Notes under the pieces: model-generated
Told to the model about the DNA's origin: nothing
Seen by the model: the letters and a program-made list of their open reading frames with translations, nothing else
Databases searched by the model: none
Assembly: GCF_004210375.1 (NCBI RefSeq)
Contig: NC_134837.1
Location: 23,073,586-23,137,585, forward strand
DNA from: Tachypleus tridentatus
Lineage: Eukaryota; Arthropoda; Merostomata; Xiphosura; Limulidae
Length of the DNA: 64,000 nucleotides
Reading direction: 5' to 3'
Made by a program: the position numbers and the translations under genes
Shown here: positions 12,601 through 23,328 of the stretch, in pieces
Position numbering within the stretch: position 1 is the first letter of the stretch
How the letters are laid out: each line of letters begins with the position of its first letter

Positions 12601-15600
12601 TACACTTGTCGGATGAATGATTTATAAGTTGTGGGGGGTCAATGGGCAGATTAGATGATATGTTAGGTTGCAAAACAGGTTCAGGTTACTTGGGTGTCCT
12701 TGGTTTGGCTGGGACACATTGGGGGCATTCAGCACTAAAGTGAAAAATGTGATAAGAGCATCCATTACGTAGAATGGTATCGGCAATATGTTTGATGGTT
12801 GTTACTATTTTCATGAGGTTGGTAGCTTGTTTGCTGTATTTCAAGTAGATTCAGTGCACGGCTTATATCTCGGACTTTCAATGGCGCATATGATTTCGCT
12901 CAGGTGTATGGAAGGATGTATCCCTCTCAGGAAAACAGAGAAAAGGCTTGTTGAGCTCTTGGTTGGTGAGTATCTGATATCAATTTGAGTATTCCACGGC
13001 TTGCAAAAGTATGATAGGTCTGCAGACATTGACAACTGGAGGAGAATACCTCCTCGGCAAAGAATCCGTGTTCTAGATGGGTCTATGGAAGCACCAGGCT
13101 TAGCCTTGGCGATAAAAGTGGCTATTTCTGGATGCAAGAGGTGTGGTGGCAGACCATCGACAATTACTGGCGGGACAGGTGGTGAGATTGACGCAGTGGG
13201 TCTGGGCAATGAGAACATCATGCTGGCAAGGCAGAGGGAGAACACGTCTTACTTGCTTGGTGTCCTTTTAATTTTGTCCTGTTTAAAAATTACTTTAAAT
13301 TTGGAGATATTTTGTACAAACAAAAGAAAGAAAGAAAGAGCAATGGGTAACAGAGCATCAGTCACTTTTGCAATAATATTCATGCATACACTAAAAATCA
13401 GTCTTTGACATGTAGAACAAAAAAATTAAATTCCAGAAGTATTGTACAACTACATTAACAACATATTCAAAACATGGATCATGGAACAAAAATAAAACAA
13501 ATTTCATTTTTACTATTTCTTCAACAATTTCCACCCATCAAATACTACCTAATGCAGAAGGAAACTTTACATTCTTAAATATAACCCTGAAGTCCAAGAC
13601 AAACAAATACAGAATTCCAAGCATAACAAAGAATGTAAGAAGCCAATATTTCTCCATAACTAGTTACACTACCCAGAACAAGTCAAAAGGGGAACAATAA
13701 CAGAATTAAAAAGAATAAATCAAAACTGCTTCACAACAAACACCATTCAAACAGAAAAAGAAAAATACTTTAATACACTTCTATTAGAAATGGATGTCCT
13801 GAATATTACACCAACAATAGAACAGCAATAGACCCTAAAACACAAAAAACATTCACAATGATCATTCCTTTCATAAACAACTCAGTCACAACAAAGATTC
13901 ATGAAGCTATTAAACAATCCCAGCTGGTAATCAACAGAACAAAAAAACACGTAAAACAGAAGAAAAACAAACTTACCCCTGTCTTCTGCAATCTCCAAAT
14001 TATTCAGATCAATTTCATCAGCAATATCCTCTTGTTGTGCCAAGTTTTCATACTAAAATATAAAGCATGCCTTAGACATAAATATGAAAAATATGTTCAC
14101 TTTCAAACAGAAGATAAACAATATTCTGTGCTGGATAATTTCTTAAATTCTTACAACCAATTGTGTGTTATGATCAAAATAGAATTTGTGCTTTACAATT
14201 CAAGTTAATGAAGAATTCCCACAACAGTTTTTTTTTGCATTTAATGTTTAACATGTAAAAACACCAACACTTTTCTAATTTTGCCATAAGTATGAATAAA
14301 AGTGTTTCATGCTCAGTTCATATGTTGAACATAAATCCTCTGAAATTATTTTTTAATGTTCCAAAATCTAAGAAACTAAACTTTAGGCATCACATGTAAG
14401 TATCAAGAAACAATACAGTTGATTCAGCACAAAATATTTTTGTGATATTTTATTGATGAGATAAATCCAGTGACTAGACCCAAAATCAAATTAAGTAATA
14501 GAGTAGATATCATACCTTTCTGATAATTGAATCAATTGCACATAAATATCTGGCTTTAGACTGCAATGCCAAAATGTCTAACATGTCTTTCATTTTTTTA
14601 TTTTTATTTATTGGTCCTGAGGTAGCTGACTTCATCATATCAGATGTTGCCACTGTTTTCTCCAGCAAATGTCTGTTTCTCACAAGGACTTGTATTCTCT
14701 GTAAATACTTAAATGTTTATTAGAAAAACAGTTATATAAACATATATCTAATAAAAAACACCTTAAGTGTGAAAAAAAAGGTGCAGACAAAAATGGATTG
14801 GGCATGCAACTTAAAAAATATGAAATTAAAACTGGTGGCCAAACTGATAGTTACACTTACACAATTGATAAGTTTATGGTAAATATTCATTCATCATCTA
14901 GCCAGGCCACATTTTTTGTTCAACTTAGGGTTTAATGATGAATAAAATAAAATATGAAGTTTAGTTAACTAATTAATGAATATGTGCTGCAAAATTATTA
15001 CCAATGTTATAAGTGTAGCTGCCAGTTTGGTCACAAGTTTTGATTACATTCCTTTAAGTTACATACTTAATCCATGTGTGTGTTTTTCTTATAGTAAAGC
15101 CACATCAGCTATCTGCTGTGTCCATCAACAGGGATCAAACCACTGAGTTTAGCATTGTAAATCTAAAGACTTAGTGTTGTACCAATGAAGGACCACACTC
15201 AGTCTATTACTGACCACAATTATTTTTCCTACCTAAGGTGGTTTCAATTACATATCATGATTTTTGTCAATACACAGCAACAAACCACAGCAAGTAAGAA
15301 AGTGACACTCAGTAGTAATCAACATTTGCTTTAAGATTGAAACCTCATTATTCAGAACAGATGTATAGTTTACAGAACCAACCAGATTCTTTAAGATATA
15401 TGGTGGTAGTTTATACTCTCTAAAACATAGTTACTAACTTCCTTTACAGTGATGCCATTGAAGCTATACTAACAGTTTCTTGTCATCACCCACATGCACT
15501 CAGTACAGCAGTATCAAGCATTATTACTTACACTATTTGCTTAAGTTATTATCATTTGACACAAAATGCTCCATAAAATTAGGAGAATTTCATAAAATTT

Positions 15601-18600
15601 ATCAAATTTCTGCTTAAAAATTGGCAATCAATAATAACTGTCTGCTTATATTATTCATTCGGAAACTTGAGCTAAAAATTGCTAATCCAATTTGCTTGGC
15701 CTAACCAATACTTATGTATCTGCACAGGCTTTTACTCTGTAGTTTTGCTGCTCAAATCAGCTGTCTTTGATATAAAGGACAAAAACTAAAAATGGTCCAC
15801 CTTTACTCTTACATGAAGTTGTTTAAAAATTTTAGGCCTATGGCTCAAGTTACTTTTTGCATAGGTGTATGCAAAAACCTTGGTCAAAATTGAACTATTG
15901 TGTAAAAAATCACAATACAACAGTTTTATATGAGAACAGTGACCACAATTCTGGTTCAGTCCTAAAATAAAAGATGCACGTGCTAAATGGAACACAGTTC
16001 TGTGTATTACATCATGATATTATTGTAAGTTATATTTTCAATATCCTGAATCAGATGTTCACTAGAGGAAGCTACTAATAATGAAGTAATCATCCAGATA
16101 TTTTGGGAAACACATAGAAACAAGGACACAAATATAACTATAATTACGTGTAGAAAGTTAGTTCCATTACAGCAAAGTATTTATTTATGAACAACTGAAT
16201 ATTCAATGAGTTAGTTAGTTGAGTATCAAAGTTTATTATCATTAGTTATTACAAATGCACAGTTATTCAGTTGATTAGCATGGAATTATACAAATAAGTT
16301 TATTTGTGCATTAGTCATGCTACCAAAAGTGATTTATTTTCATTCAAAGATTACACTTTAACATATAATAATGTAAAAATGATCTGAACCTGTAGAAACA
16401 ATTGAAGAAATAAATCAATTTGTCTTACTATATGGACAATATAATTAGAATTTTTACTAAATAATCCATACAACCCATCTCACAAAATGACACATTACAA
16501 TAATATAAAAAATGCATGTGATGGTAGGAAAGATAATAATTTTAATAAGTCACAAACCTTTATGTGAGGGCAATACACACAATTGTATGCACGTATTATG
16601 TCACAAAATAAAGGATAGTTATATATATATATATACATGTATATGTAAAGTCAGTAAATATAATTCTATGTATTATGTCACAAAATAAAGGACAGATATA
16701 TATATATATATATGCACATGTATATGTAAAGTCAGTAAATATAATTCTATGTTTAACGTCACAGAATAAAGGATAGATATATACATGTGTAAAGTCCCAA
16801 TATATAATTCTATGTATTACGTCACAAAATAAAGGGAAACAATCATAAAGTCAATAAATATAATTCTTTATATTAAGGAACTATATAAAGGATGTACCTA
16901 ACATGTTGGCTCCCAAGCCTATCTTGCTGGTACTTTTTAAGGTCCCACTGATCATTTTACAATTACTTTTTCTTAGGAAGATATATATATATTTAAGTGG
17001 CCCTTAAAGAAAGTACAGCATGTCTCACCAGTGGGTTGTGTTGGGTCTTACTGAAAGACTATCACGACCCACTGATGGATCATGTGAAAGCCAAAGTGTT
17101 AAGGTTGGTAAACAAAATTGTGTGTATAGAGTCACAATATAAAAATGTACATGAAGTCAGTAAATACAAATTTGAATATTATCTCTCTGTATATAAGCTT
17201 AGTCAACATAAACAACCTTATAACCATGCAACTATAAATACTATAAACTTAAATATACTAAGTGTATCTACAAAATTTGGTGAGATTTTAGTAAACATTA
17301 CAAGTCTGTTGTACACAGTACATAACAGTTTCCAAATCTGAATCTGATAGATACTTCATTTTTTTCACAAAATGGCTTTTCTCAATTATTACTGCCCTCT
17401 ATATTTTCACTCACAACTAGCCTTGATACTTCCACCTATCTCCATATGTAATGACATGGTACAGTTGTGTTATAACATGCAAATAAGCAAAAATAAGAGT
17501 GCAGTATATCCTCCAGTAAACCTGACTCCCTTTATGCTATAAAACTCAATTCAAAATTTTAAATTAGGCACAAAAAAAAACACCAGAAGTGAGAAGGAAC
17601 GGCGAGAAGAGTGGGTGGAGGTAGAAATCTATCCTAGATGCATTTTTATTGTAAGAAAATAACTTTTGATACAATACCTTACCTCCATTCATATAAAAGC
17701 TGGTCTCATATTAACCTGGAAGAAAGACCAGAGCAAAAATAGAAGAAAATGTCTAAAGAGAACCCAAGGAATATGACTCCTTTGTGAAAAGGGAACAACC
17801 TGTGGGAGACTACATCAGTGCAAGAGCACTGAAAGATGGCCAGTTGGCTTGATCCAGCTTCCTCCAGGGTACACTTATCAGTTGGCATCAGCCATGGCAA
17901 GTCTCTCTCAAAATAATAGGAAAATGATCACTGTCCTGTGGGTTACTGTCAATCCTCCATGAAAAGTAGGAGAACAGTGAAGGGGAGCAGATTGAGAGAT
18001 CAATAGTAGTAAAAGACTGACTAGGTGCATGAAAACAAGTATAAGAACCACTATTAAAGAGAGAAATGCTGTGATCTGAGAGCATATGCTCTATGGAGTG
18101 ACCCCATCCCAGAGGAGATGATGTCCACTAAAGTCTCCCAGCATTGAAAAGGGAGATGGCAACTGTTCAATGAAAGCATCAAGGTTTGATTGATCATAGG
18201 TCTCTACAGGCAACAGGTAGAAAGAACAAATAGTTCTCATGTGTGTCAAGTGGCAAAGCCTGTCATTTCTGTACAAAGAAAACTGCTGAAAGGTGACTGT
18301 ATTGGCAGGTTTCAAAAATGTTTCCTGTAAGGAAAGACATACAGGATGGTAAGAACCAATCAGTGTTTTGATATCATTCAGATTACAACATAAACCTCAA
18401 CAGTTCCACTGTATCAAAGTGGCCATTTTATTTATGTGTAAGTGAACTGGGTGTAGAGCCCTTCTGTTTTCAACCAAGTCTTTTTTCTTTATTTTATTTA
18501 TTCAAGGGAGATCTATCAACCTCAATCGATCCTACCCTGGGTTGATTAGACAGGTCTCTATTGTTGGAAGAAGATTCCAGTGATTGAAGGCACAAACAAA

Positions 18601-19882
18601 TGACCGTTTTGCATCTCAGGGCCAGAGATGATGGAACCAAGGAAATGGCTATACCTTGAACCAAATAAAATGGATTTGGTGGCCTGCTAAAATGAATGGT
18701 ATGGACAGAGATGGGTGTTGACATTGATTTATCAACTTTCTTAACCATGGAGGTCAAAAGACTTTTCACATGATTTGAGAACAATTCTTTCAGAGGCATA
18801 GAGAGATCCATCTGCACTCCCACTATAGCAGTAGAATGAAGTGCAGCAGCTTATATCTGAGATGGAGTGATGGACAGTAACTTTCAAGCCTCAGGGTAAA
18901 AAATGTTTTGAATTGTTTTCAAATGCTGTACCTCTTCTTCTTCCACCCTCCTAAGGCATGAATGAAAGAAGGATGGGTGATAGCCACTACAATTAATGCA
19001 ATGAGGGTCTATTTCACACTCATAGGCATCGTGGTCCTCGCCACCTCAACAAGCACATGCCAAGAAACCACAACCAAGTGGATGTGATAAACATCAAAAT
19101 TAGAACACTGATTAGCATCATAATTCCACCTTTACAAATGGAGATACACTTTGGTTGGAGGAAACAGTGAAGACCTCTGACTCAGGGATGTTCTTTAAAT
19201 CCCTCTCAACAATAACTCCTCATGACAAATTCAAAGTAGCATGGGGAGTAACCTCAATAAGTAATCCCCAATGGCCTTCTAATGCAAAAGGAGTTCATTG
19301 TGTTTAGGAGTGGATGTTTTCACCAATATGTCACCAGAACAAAGCTTTTTGACTGACTTTGAGAGCCAGCAAGTCCCTCTAGTCCCTTCTGAATAAAAAG
19401 GGAGACATTTGCCCTAAAGATTTGTCTGATAAAGAGTCTTATATTAGAAAATGAGAATAAAGAATATGGGTAATAATCCAATCAAGACAAACACTCATAG
19501 TGATTATTTGCTACCAGATTTAAAACTTTTATTATGCTCTTTATTGTGTTATAAATAACAATGTCTATTTTCATATTATTTTGTCATAGCTTCTATTATA
19601 AAATAAAGAAACACAATTTATTATTTGATTATATAAATCATATAGTATTTGTATTAATATATTTTTATATCATTCACTTTCTATGAACTTAAATGGATCT
19701 TTAATGTCCTGAACACATGCATATACCACAAAAACTAAATGAATAATCATGCTGTACATACAAATTCTTACTGCAGATCAGAATTAGTATGGTACATTAT
19801 TTTTAAAACATCATAAAATTTCCATTTGCTTAGAACTTACCTTCATGTACATCATAAAGTAACTATGATGATTATCCATACT
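627..19882 (-). CDS. Spliced minus-strand gene, possible Scm3/HJURP-like CENP-A chaperone
   Basis: Exons on the minus strand are 19882-19841, 14698-14516, 14052-13977, 1429-1358 and, less surely, 658-627. Phases agree at every junction: 0/0, 0/0, 0/1, then 1+2, then 1+2. The first exon holds ATG in good context (19879-19877), giving about 130 residues. The translation has a basic, helix-forming middle ending SKARYLCAIDSIIRKYEN. It continues with DEIDLNNLEIAEDRG, then FVRQIEDGRLGF and STRYEKTPEG. Fungal Scm3 and vertebrate HJURP, which deposit centromeric histone H3 (CENP-A), have a helix ending I..KY followed by an acidic DxIDL..GEI..D.G turn (Scm3) or a TLTYETPQG block (HJURP). The resemblance is short and judged by eye, so the splicing is more certain than the function. 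The large introns are filled with transposons, and additional exons could be hidden in the 12.5-kb intron. Confidence 0.5.
706..780 (+). other. Candidate plus-strand exon antisense to the minus-strand gene
   Basis: A good pyrimidine tract and acceptor (CCACATTTCTAG) precede 75 bases ending AAAAG|GTACTT. Exactly one frame is open, reading YTNQCALEDHAVIAEDERQL then RTAK. It could be an exon of an overlapping plus-strand gene, but no partner exon was found, so chance is possible. Confidence 0.25.
1358..1429 (-). CDS. Exon of the minus-strand gene (72 nt)
   Basis: Acceptor TTTTTCCAG and donor CCAGAAG|GTAGGT bound two bases, 23 codons and one base. Only the frame matching the phase of the upstream exon is open, reading FVRQIEDGRLGFISSTRYE then KTPE. 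It is separated from the upstream exon by about 12.5 kb of transposon-filled intron. Confidence 0.6.
1430..2034. other. AT-rich intron sequence, nothing recognised
   Basis: This stretch lies inside the long intron between the exons at 1358 and 13977. It has no splice-bounded open frame, tRNA-like boxes or terminal repeats that I can see. Confidence 0.6.
2036..2145. repeat. Left inverted terminal repeat of the DIRS-like element
   Basis: Its sequence matches the reverse complement of about 5500-5600 over roughly 100 bases with indels, including CCAATGTATCTCTCATGCAA. The 93-codon minus-strand open frame over this repeat (2315-2034) is therefore probably accidental. Confidence 0.6.
2675..2950. 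repeat. Diverged tandem repeat, about four units
   Basis: Units of roughly 60-85 bases recur, each with a CAAAACCCAG-like start, a CATGTGGGAGTAGGAAAG-like middle and AATCACACCACTGACAAGT-like end. They are imperfect and lie inside the DIRS-like element's 3' part. A further loose copy is at about 3281-3360. Confidence 0.5.
5500..5600. repeat. Right inverted terminal repeat of the DIRS-like element
   Basis: ATGAGAGATACATTGGAATC and TTCCAATGGAAGGGAG are the inverted counterparts of the left end near 2036-2145. Confidence 0.6.
5601..9027. other. AT-rich intron sequence, nothing recognised
   Basis: Apart from a short CA run (about 6174-6190) there are no transposon motifs, tRNA-like boxes or convincing splice-bounded frames. 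Short open frames here are what AT-rich noise yields. Confidence 0.6.
9028..9159 (+). repeat. Penelope-like element terminal repeat copy (9 kb)
   Basis: Starts TTCTTTGTGAACCTGACAATG and ends GTGGGTTTCTTGACATCACTG. It shares the same order of blocks as copies at 23.2, 56.8 and 57.8 kb: CTGAC-GA core, GGTCGAAA, TTGTTCGCTCTTCTATG, CTCAACCCAAACGAGCC, GCATATAAATTTCTCAACAA. Confidence 0.7.
9840..10575 (+). pseudogene. Degenerate coding-like stretch of unknown origin
   Basis: Short runs of plausible protein appear in shifting frames on the plus strand: KFGKEAYFWKQHQLPGGIL, DEKDNVLSLLKDSLYTEE, VRQVAKLMQCNVKSYE, and FQNLECIPEGFTHFDNEVRE, broken by stops and frameshifts. The continuity of hydrophilic, biased sequence suggests an old processed pseudogene or element ORF. 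I do not recognise the family, and the boundaries are approximate. Confidence 0.3.
10990..11480 (+). mobile_element. Probable Penelope-like RT fragment, N-terminal side
   Basis: Plus-strand frames, with many stops, contain helix-rich Asn/Lys sequence and then ELQIELKPFHSHIPEITWSP followed by a degraded stretch. Its order resembles the region of Penelope-like reverse transcriptases before their first catalytic block. It lies in line with the better-supported PLE piece at 13.5-14 kb, from which the LINE ORF1 block separates it. The assignment is weak. Confidence 0.3.
11520..12121 (-). mobile_element. LINE-associated non-coding/degenerate sequence
   Basis: Lies directly downstream (minus sense) of the LINE ORF1 and differs in base composition from the AT-rich surroundings, with CpGs and a GGAGTACCCGAGAAAACCC block (12029-12047) like those in mobile elements. 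No clear endonuclease or reverse transcriptase motif can be read. Confidence 0.35.
12122..13300 (-). mobile_element. Non-LTR retrotransposon ORF1 (gag-like), decayed
   Basis: The minus-strand frame at 13245-12841 carries a gag-like ORF1 region: PPVIVDGLPPHLLHPEIATF, then IAKAKPGASIDPSRT and LRGIHPSIHLSEI. A second frame (12673-12122) carries a Ser/Thr/Gln-rich tail with repeated TQT motifs. Between them, near 12750-12680, SAECPQCVPAKPRTPK looks like the remains of a zinc knuckle. The order (RRM-like part, knuckle, low-complexity tail) fits ORF1 of I/Jockey-group LINEs. Frameshifts and stops make it inactive, and no ORF2 follows. Confidence 0.55.
13460..13960 (+). mobile_element. Penelope-like RT fragment, C-terminal side
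   Basis: Plus-strand frames read TELKRINQNCFTTNTIQTEK followed by KYFNTLLLEMDV and, after stops, IIPFINNSVTTKIHEAIKQS. These fit the segment of Penelope-like reverse transcriptases after the palm (RI..NC......E......L...G, then IPFI...T.KIH.AIK). Several stops and shifts are present. It ends just before the donor of the exon at 13977. Confidence 0.45.
13977..14052 (-). CDS. Exon of the minus-strand gene (76 nt)
   Basis: Acceptor TATATTTTAG and donor CAGGG|GTAAGTTT bound 25 codons plus one base: YENLAQQEDIADEIDL, then NNLEIAEDRG across the junction. This acidic turn is the part most like Scm3. It lies only 463 bases below the preceding exon. Confidence 0.65.
14516..14698 (-). CDS. Exon of the minus-strand gene (183 nt)
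   Basis: Acceptor TATTTACAG and donor AGAAAG|GTATGA on the minus strand bound exactly 61 codons in phase 0/0. The frame is basic and helix-rich, beginning RIQVLVRNRHLLEKTVA and ending ARYLCAIDSIIRK. The final helix continues into the next exon without a frame break. Confidence 0.65.
14699..16574. other. AT-rich intron with one short SINE, otherwise nothing recognised
   Basis: Other than the tRNA-derived fragment at 15068-15195, I see no transposon motifs or convincing exons here. Confidence 0.6.
15068..15195 (-). repeat. Short tRNA-derived SINE (family 2)
   Basis: The reverse complement shows the family-2 plan: a GGTACAACACTAAG-like head, a GGTTTGATCCC B box, CACAGCAGATAGC, GTGGCTTTACTATAAGAAAA and a CACACA tail. 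Confidence 0.65.
16575..16890 (+). repeat. Tandem repeat, about 4.5 units of 63-81 bp
   Basis: The block ATTATGTCACAAAATAAAGG recurs at 16601, 16678, 16759 and 16822, with TATATGTAAAGTCAGTAAAT and an AT dinucleotide run of variable length between. Unit length differs mainly through that AT run, so the array grew with an internal microsatellite. Confidence 0.85.
17570..19480 (-). mobile_element. Truncated Jockey-like LINE (ORF1 plus endonuclease part of ORF2)
   Basis: ORF1 remnants lie at about 19480-18490, with a CCHC knuckle at about 19050-18950 (CINCSGYHPSFFHSC). ORF2 starts at 18426 with MATLIQWNC, then a stop where an Arg is expected (TGA, a likely CGA decay), then NLNDIKTLIGSYHPVCLSLQ and ETFLKPANTVTF. 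Further on come LPSPFSMLGDFSGHH, the N/D catalytic block of the AP-like endonuclease with Asn replaced by Ser, and DSDHFPIIL, the SDH block. It ends after the endonuclease near 17700; no reverse transcriptase follows. An A-rich run at 17572-17580 marks the junction. It is a dead copy. Confidence 0.8.
19841..19882 (-). CDS. Exon of the minus-strand gene (42 nt, probable start exon)
   Basis: On the minus strand the acceptor AATTCAG precedes AGTATGGATAATC, and the exon ends AAG|GTAAGTTC, a near-perfect donor. Only one frame is open (SMDNHHSYFMMYMK). ATG with G at +4 lies three bases into the exon, so translation may start here with a non-coding exon upstream, which I could not locate. Confidence 0.55.
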
Positions 19883-21763
19883 CTGAATTTATTTTTTAAA
19901 CATTTTTAATATGTAGGATTACAAAAGCATAATAACAATTATAAACTCAATGAAATTTTCTGTGAGTCACATTTTATGATGCAAGTGAAAAATTACACAA
20001 TATTTTTGTTACAAAATTTATTAAAAGAATTATAGTTAATTTATTTCTAAAGATGTCCTTTTAGTATTACTAAAAGTATTCATATATATTTATAACAATG
20101 ATACAAAAGTAGGATATAACTCACTATTCAGGAAATATTCATGGGACATGCATACCACTGTACTAGTAATTGTTTATCTTTCATGTGTAGGCCCCCACAC
20201 ATATTATGATAATGTTAAACTGCAAGCCTGCACTCACATAATTTTATTCATACTGTATAGTTAAGGTACGTAAAGCATTAGAAACAAATCCACTACAAAA
20301 TTCAAAATAAAACTTAATTTTTTAATTTCTGACACTATTATATATTTCCTTAAATAAACTAATAAAAATTATAGTATATTATTGTTGGTATTAAGTCAAC
20401 ATCATTACTACATTAATGATAAGGTACAGATAAAATGATGTACTCATGTCTTATACCACAAAATAACTGTCTTTGCTAGTAATAGTAATAAGGACTTATA
20501 TTTTAACCATGATTCTATAATAGTCTTCCACTGAAGTAAGAAGGTCCAATACTTTCCTTAAACGTCTTTTTCATTTCTAAAGTATGTGTGTATATGGTAG
20601 TATAGAAACCTTGATGCAAGTAGGCAGCAAGTAATTTTGGATAGGCATAAAGATAACAAAGGTTGAATTTACATAGGTTAGTAACAACTTAAAAAGTTAC
20701 AATGCTAGTTTTCAATGTTTGAAAGGAGGGTTTGACGATCAGTGAAATTTCAATTGTGTTCCTCGTTCCAATTTTTCTATGTAGCAAACTTGCTTGTTAT
20801 ATGTACATGATAATTCTATGAAAACTATTCACACATTCATGGCATGCTTTTTACCAACTATTAAACTGCTACTCTAACTCTGGTTATTAATATTATGCTA
20901 CCAATCACACCCACAATAAACAATCTCTTTCAGTGTATAAGCACCATAAAAATACATAAAAATTACAGTAAAGGAGAAAGCTCCAAATCTTCAAGTTAAT
21001 TTATTTTTTACTTTTCCAAATACGATAAAGCCTCAACTGTCCATATCAATAAAAGTTATTCATATGGATTATACACCTTACACACGGTATAATATATACA
21101 TCACGCATCATGTTGTATAGTGGTTGTAGTACTTCATTCACCACTTCTTATTCCAGTTTTCATCATTTTAAAATAAAAATTTAAACAAAAATCACTTATA
21201 AAATTTCAGTCTCAAATTCATTTTAACCCTCATATCATGAAATGGCTAGTAACACAAATAAGAAGGGAGCAATTATTGAATTAAACTGCGATAACGCCGT
21301 GGCAATAACAACAGCTTATTATATATTATTTATCTAAGGTAACTAACTACACGAGTAAAATAATAATATGGAGAGCTGGGCCTTCCTCCTCACCAAATCC
21401 ATAAGTGTTATTAGGCATTCTTATATATAATCCACACAAAAATATTATTATTCATAAATTAAAATTACCAGTATTTTGCAGTTACTTGTTCCTCGTAAAT
21501 ATTGTTACTTCAAATTTACCACCTAGATCTTTGAAGAGCTCTACAGAGGACGCTTTTCAAAATTTGGTTGAAGATAAATACGTATCATAATATCGCACAG
21601 GATGATGAAGAAATTTTAATGGGAAATATTACTTCATATAATTATTTATGATTTATTTGTTTGATAGTAATATACAGAAATATTAATTATAAGTGTGCCA
21701 CAAACAACCTCCTAAGTTGTTGTTTTATTAAAAATAAAGAAATAGATTAATCTGTATGATATA
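19883..21763. other. AT-rich sequence upstream of the minus-strand gene's start exon, nothing recognised
   Basis: A 5' untranslated exon and promoter of the minus-strand gene are expected here or further up, but no CpG-rich island or clear donor was found. The 61-codon frame at 21405-21590 has no supporting features. Confidence 0.5.
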
Positions 21764-21905
21764 GCCGTGGGGACGTTATACGATCGACCAATCCCACTAT
21801 TCGTTGGTAAAAGAGTAGCCCAAGAGTTGGCGGTGGATGAAGATGAATAGTTGTCTTCCTTCTATTCTAGTTTCACACTGCTAAATTAGAGACAGCTCAG
21901 AAAGT
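21764..21905 (+). repeat. tRNA-SINE family 1, 5'-truncated copy
   Basis: Body of the SINE without the tRNA-like head: CCGTGGGGACGTTATACGAT, CACTATTCGTTGGTAAAAGA, GTAGCCCAAGAGTTGGCGGT, ACTGCTAAATTAGAGACAGC. Confidence 0.85.
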
Positions 21906-22261
21906 CTATTTTAAAATAACAAATAAACTTGTCAATTCACCAGTATACAATTTCACACATGAATGAAGTCAGTTCATAAAATATAGCGTACAATTTTTGT
22001 ACTTGAATTATACTTTACAACAAAAACTTAAATACACAATTATAACTGATCATAAATCGTCATGAATGCGTTACCCCAACATTTTTCATAGTGTCAAAAT
22101 CTATATCAGTTTTGAAAAACTAAATTTTCTGCGTCTAAAACATCAATGAACAAGTATTTATAATAACATGGGATCAGAAACTTAAAATTTAAAAATACTT
22201 AAATTTGTTTGTTTGTAGTTAAGCACAAAAATACACTATGGATTAGTTGTTCTCTGTCTAC

Positions 22262-22330
22262 AATGGGTGCTGAAAGGCGGTTTCGAGCGTTGTAAAGCCG
22301 TAGACATACCACTGTGCCATTGAGGGTCAG
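22262..22330 (-). repeat. tRNA-SINE family 2 variant, fragment
   Basis: On the minus strand a GGCACAGTGGTATGTCTACGG head and a partial B-box region are seen, as in the copies at 44.6 and 45.3 kb. Confidence 0.5.
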
Positions 22331-22479
22331 CAAAATAAAACTGAAAAGTTGAAACTTCAAGATAACAAACTAACTTCTGTGAACTATGAGAAACAAAATG
22401 CATTTAAAAAAGTGACCTGTGTATGAATTAAAACTATAAATAAAATAAAGTACAGAACAACGTTTAGACTCTTTTATCT

Positions 22480-22596
22480 CCCCCTGGTACGACGGTAAGT
22501 CTACGAATTTACAACGCTAAAAATCAGGGGCTCGATTTCTCTCGGTGGACACAGCAGATAGCCCGAAATCGCTTTGCTGTAAAAAAACACACTCGA
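22480..22596 (+). repeat. tRNA-SINE family 2
   Basis: GACGGTAAGTCTACG head, GGGGCTCGATTTC B box, GTGGACACAGCAGATAGCCC, and a GCTTTGCTGTAAAAAAACAC tail. Confidence 0.75.
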
Positions 22597-23110
22597 CCTT
22601 CTTAGGTCACCTTCAGGTTAACAAAGAGTATTTGTAAATGACCGTTGAGGTAACATATTGTCTTTTTGTCTAAAAACTATACAAATCGACATTTACAAAT
22701 CATCATTATTATATATCAGAGGAAATAAATTAGTTCTTGTTTCCAAATATTATATGAAGTAGAACATGTTGATTTTTAATTTGAGCTTATTGACAGCCAT
22801 ATATTAATAATCGAATGTCAGTCAGGAGCTAACAAATCTATTTTGCAATACACAATAAGCAATCAAACCTGGGTTCGCTAGTCCATATATAAACTGCAGT
22901 GAAATCAGAATAATTAGTTTGAATTTAACATTCGTATAATTACGCTATCTTATAGTTTTACTGGTGATAACTATAAGGAACTCGTCTTCTATAAGTGCAG
23001 TTTGATGCTTATATATATATATATATTTGAACTAAATCAAATAAGTACTGTTGCATTATCCATCAGCTGTGACGATCTAACCGAATTAGATTGCGTGTCT
23101 CCAATTAAAC

Positions 23111-23126
23111 AGAATTTATCTAGTCA
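23111..23126 (+). repeat. Left target-site duplication of the PLE foldback
   Basis: AGAATTTATCTAGTCA, identical to 23329-23344. Confidence 0.85.
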
Positions 23127-23328
23127 GTGATGTCGAGAAAATTCACTTATAGAGAAATATATATGTAAAAACGGCTCGTTTTGGTTGATAATTTTTTTTA
23201 CGTAGAGGAGTGAACAACGTTTCGACCTTCTTCGTGAACCTGACGATGACCGAAGAAGGTCGAAACGTTGTTCTCTCCTCTACGTAAAACATTTTCTCAA
23301 CCCACACGAGCCGTTTTTACATATATAT
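23127..23328. mobile_element. Penelope-like foldback element (inverted terminal repeats only)
   Basis: Left arm (about 23157-23231) and right arm (about 23252-23327) are inverted copies of the PLE terminal repeat. They share GTAAAAACGGCTCGTTTTGG, ACGTAGAGGAG, and GTTTCGACCTTCTTC on opposite strands. The centre holds CTGACGA. A perfect 16-bp direct repeat flanks the unit, so it inserted as a complete piece with no ORF between the arms. Confidence 0.85.
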
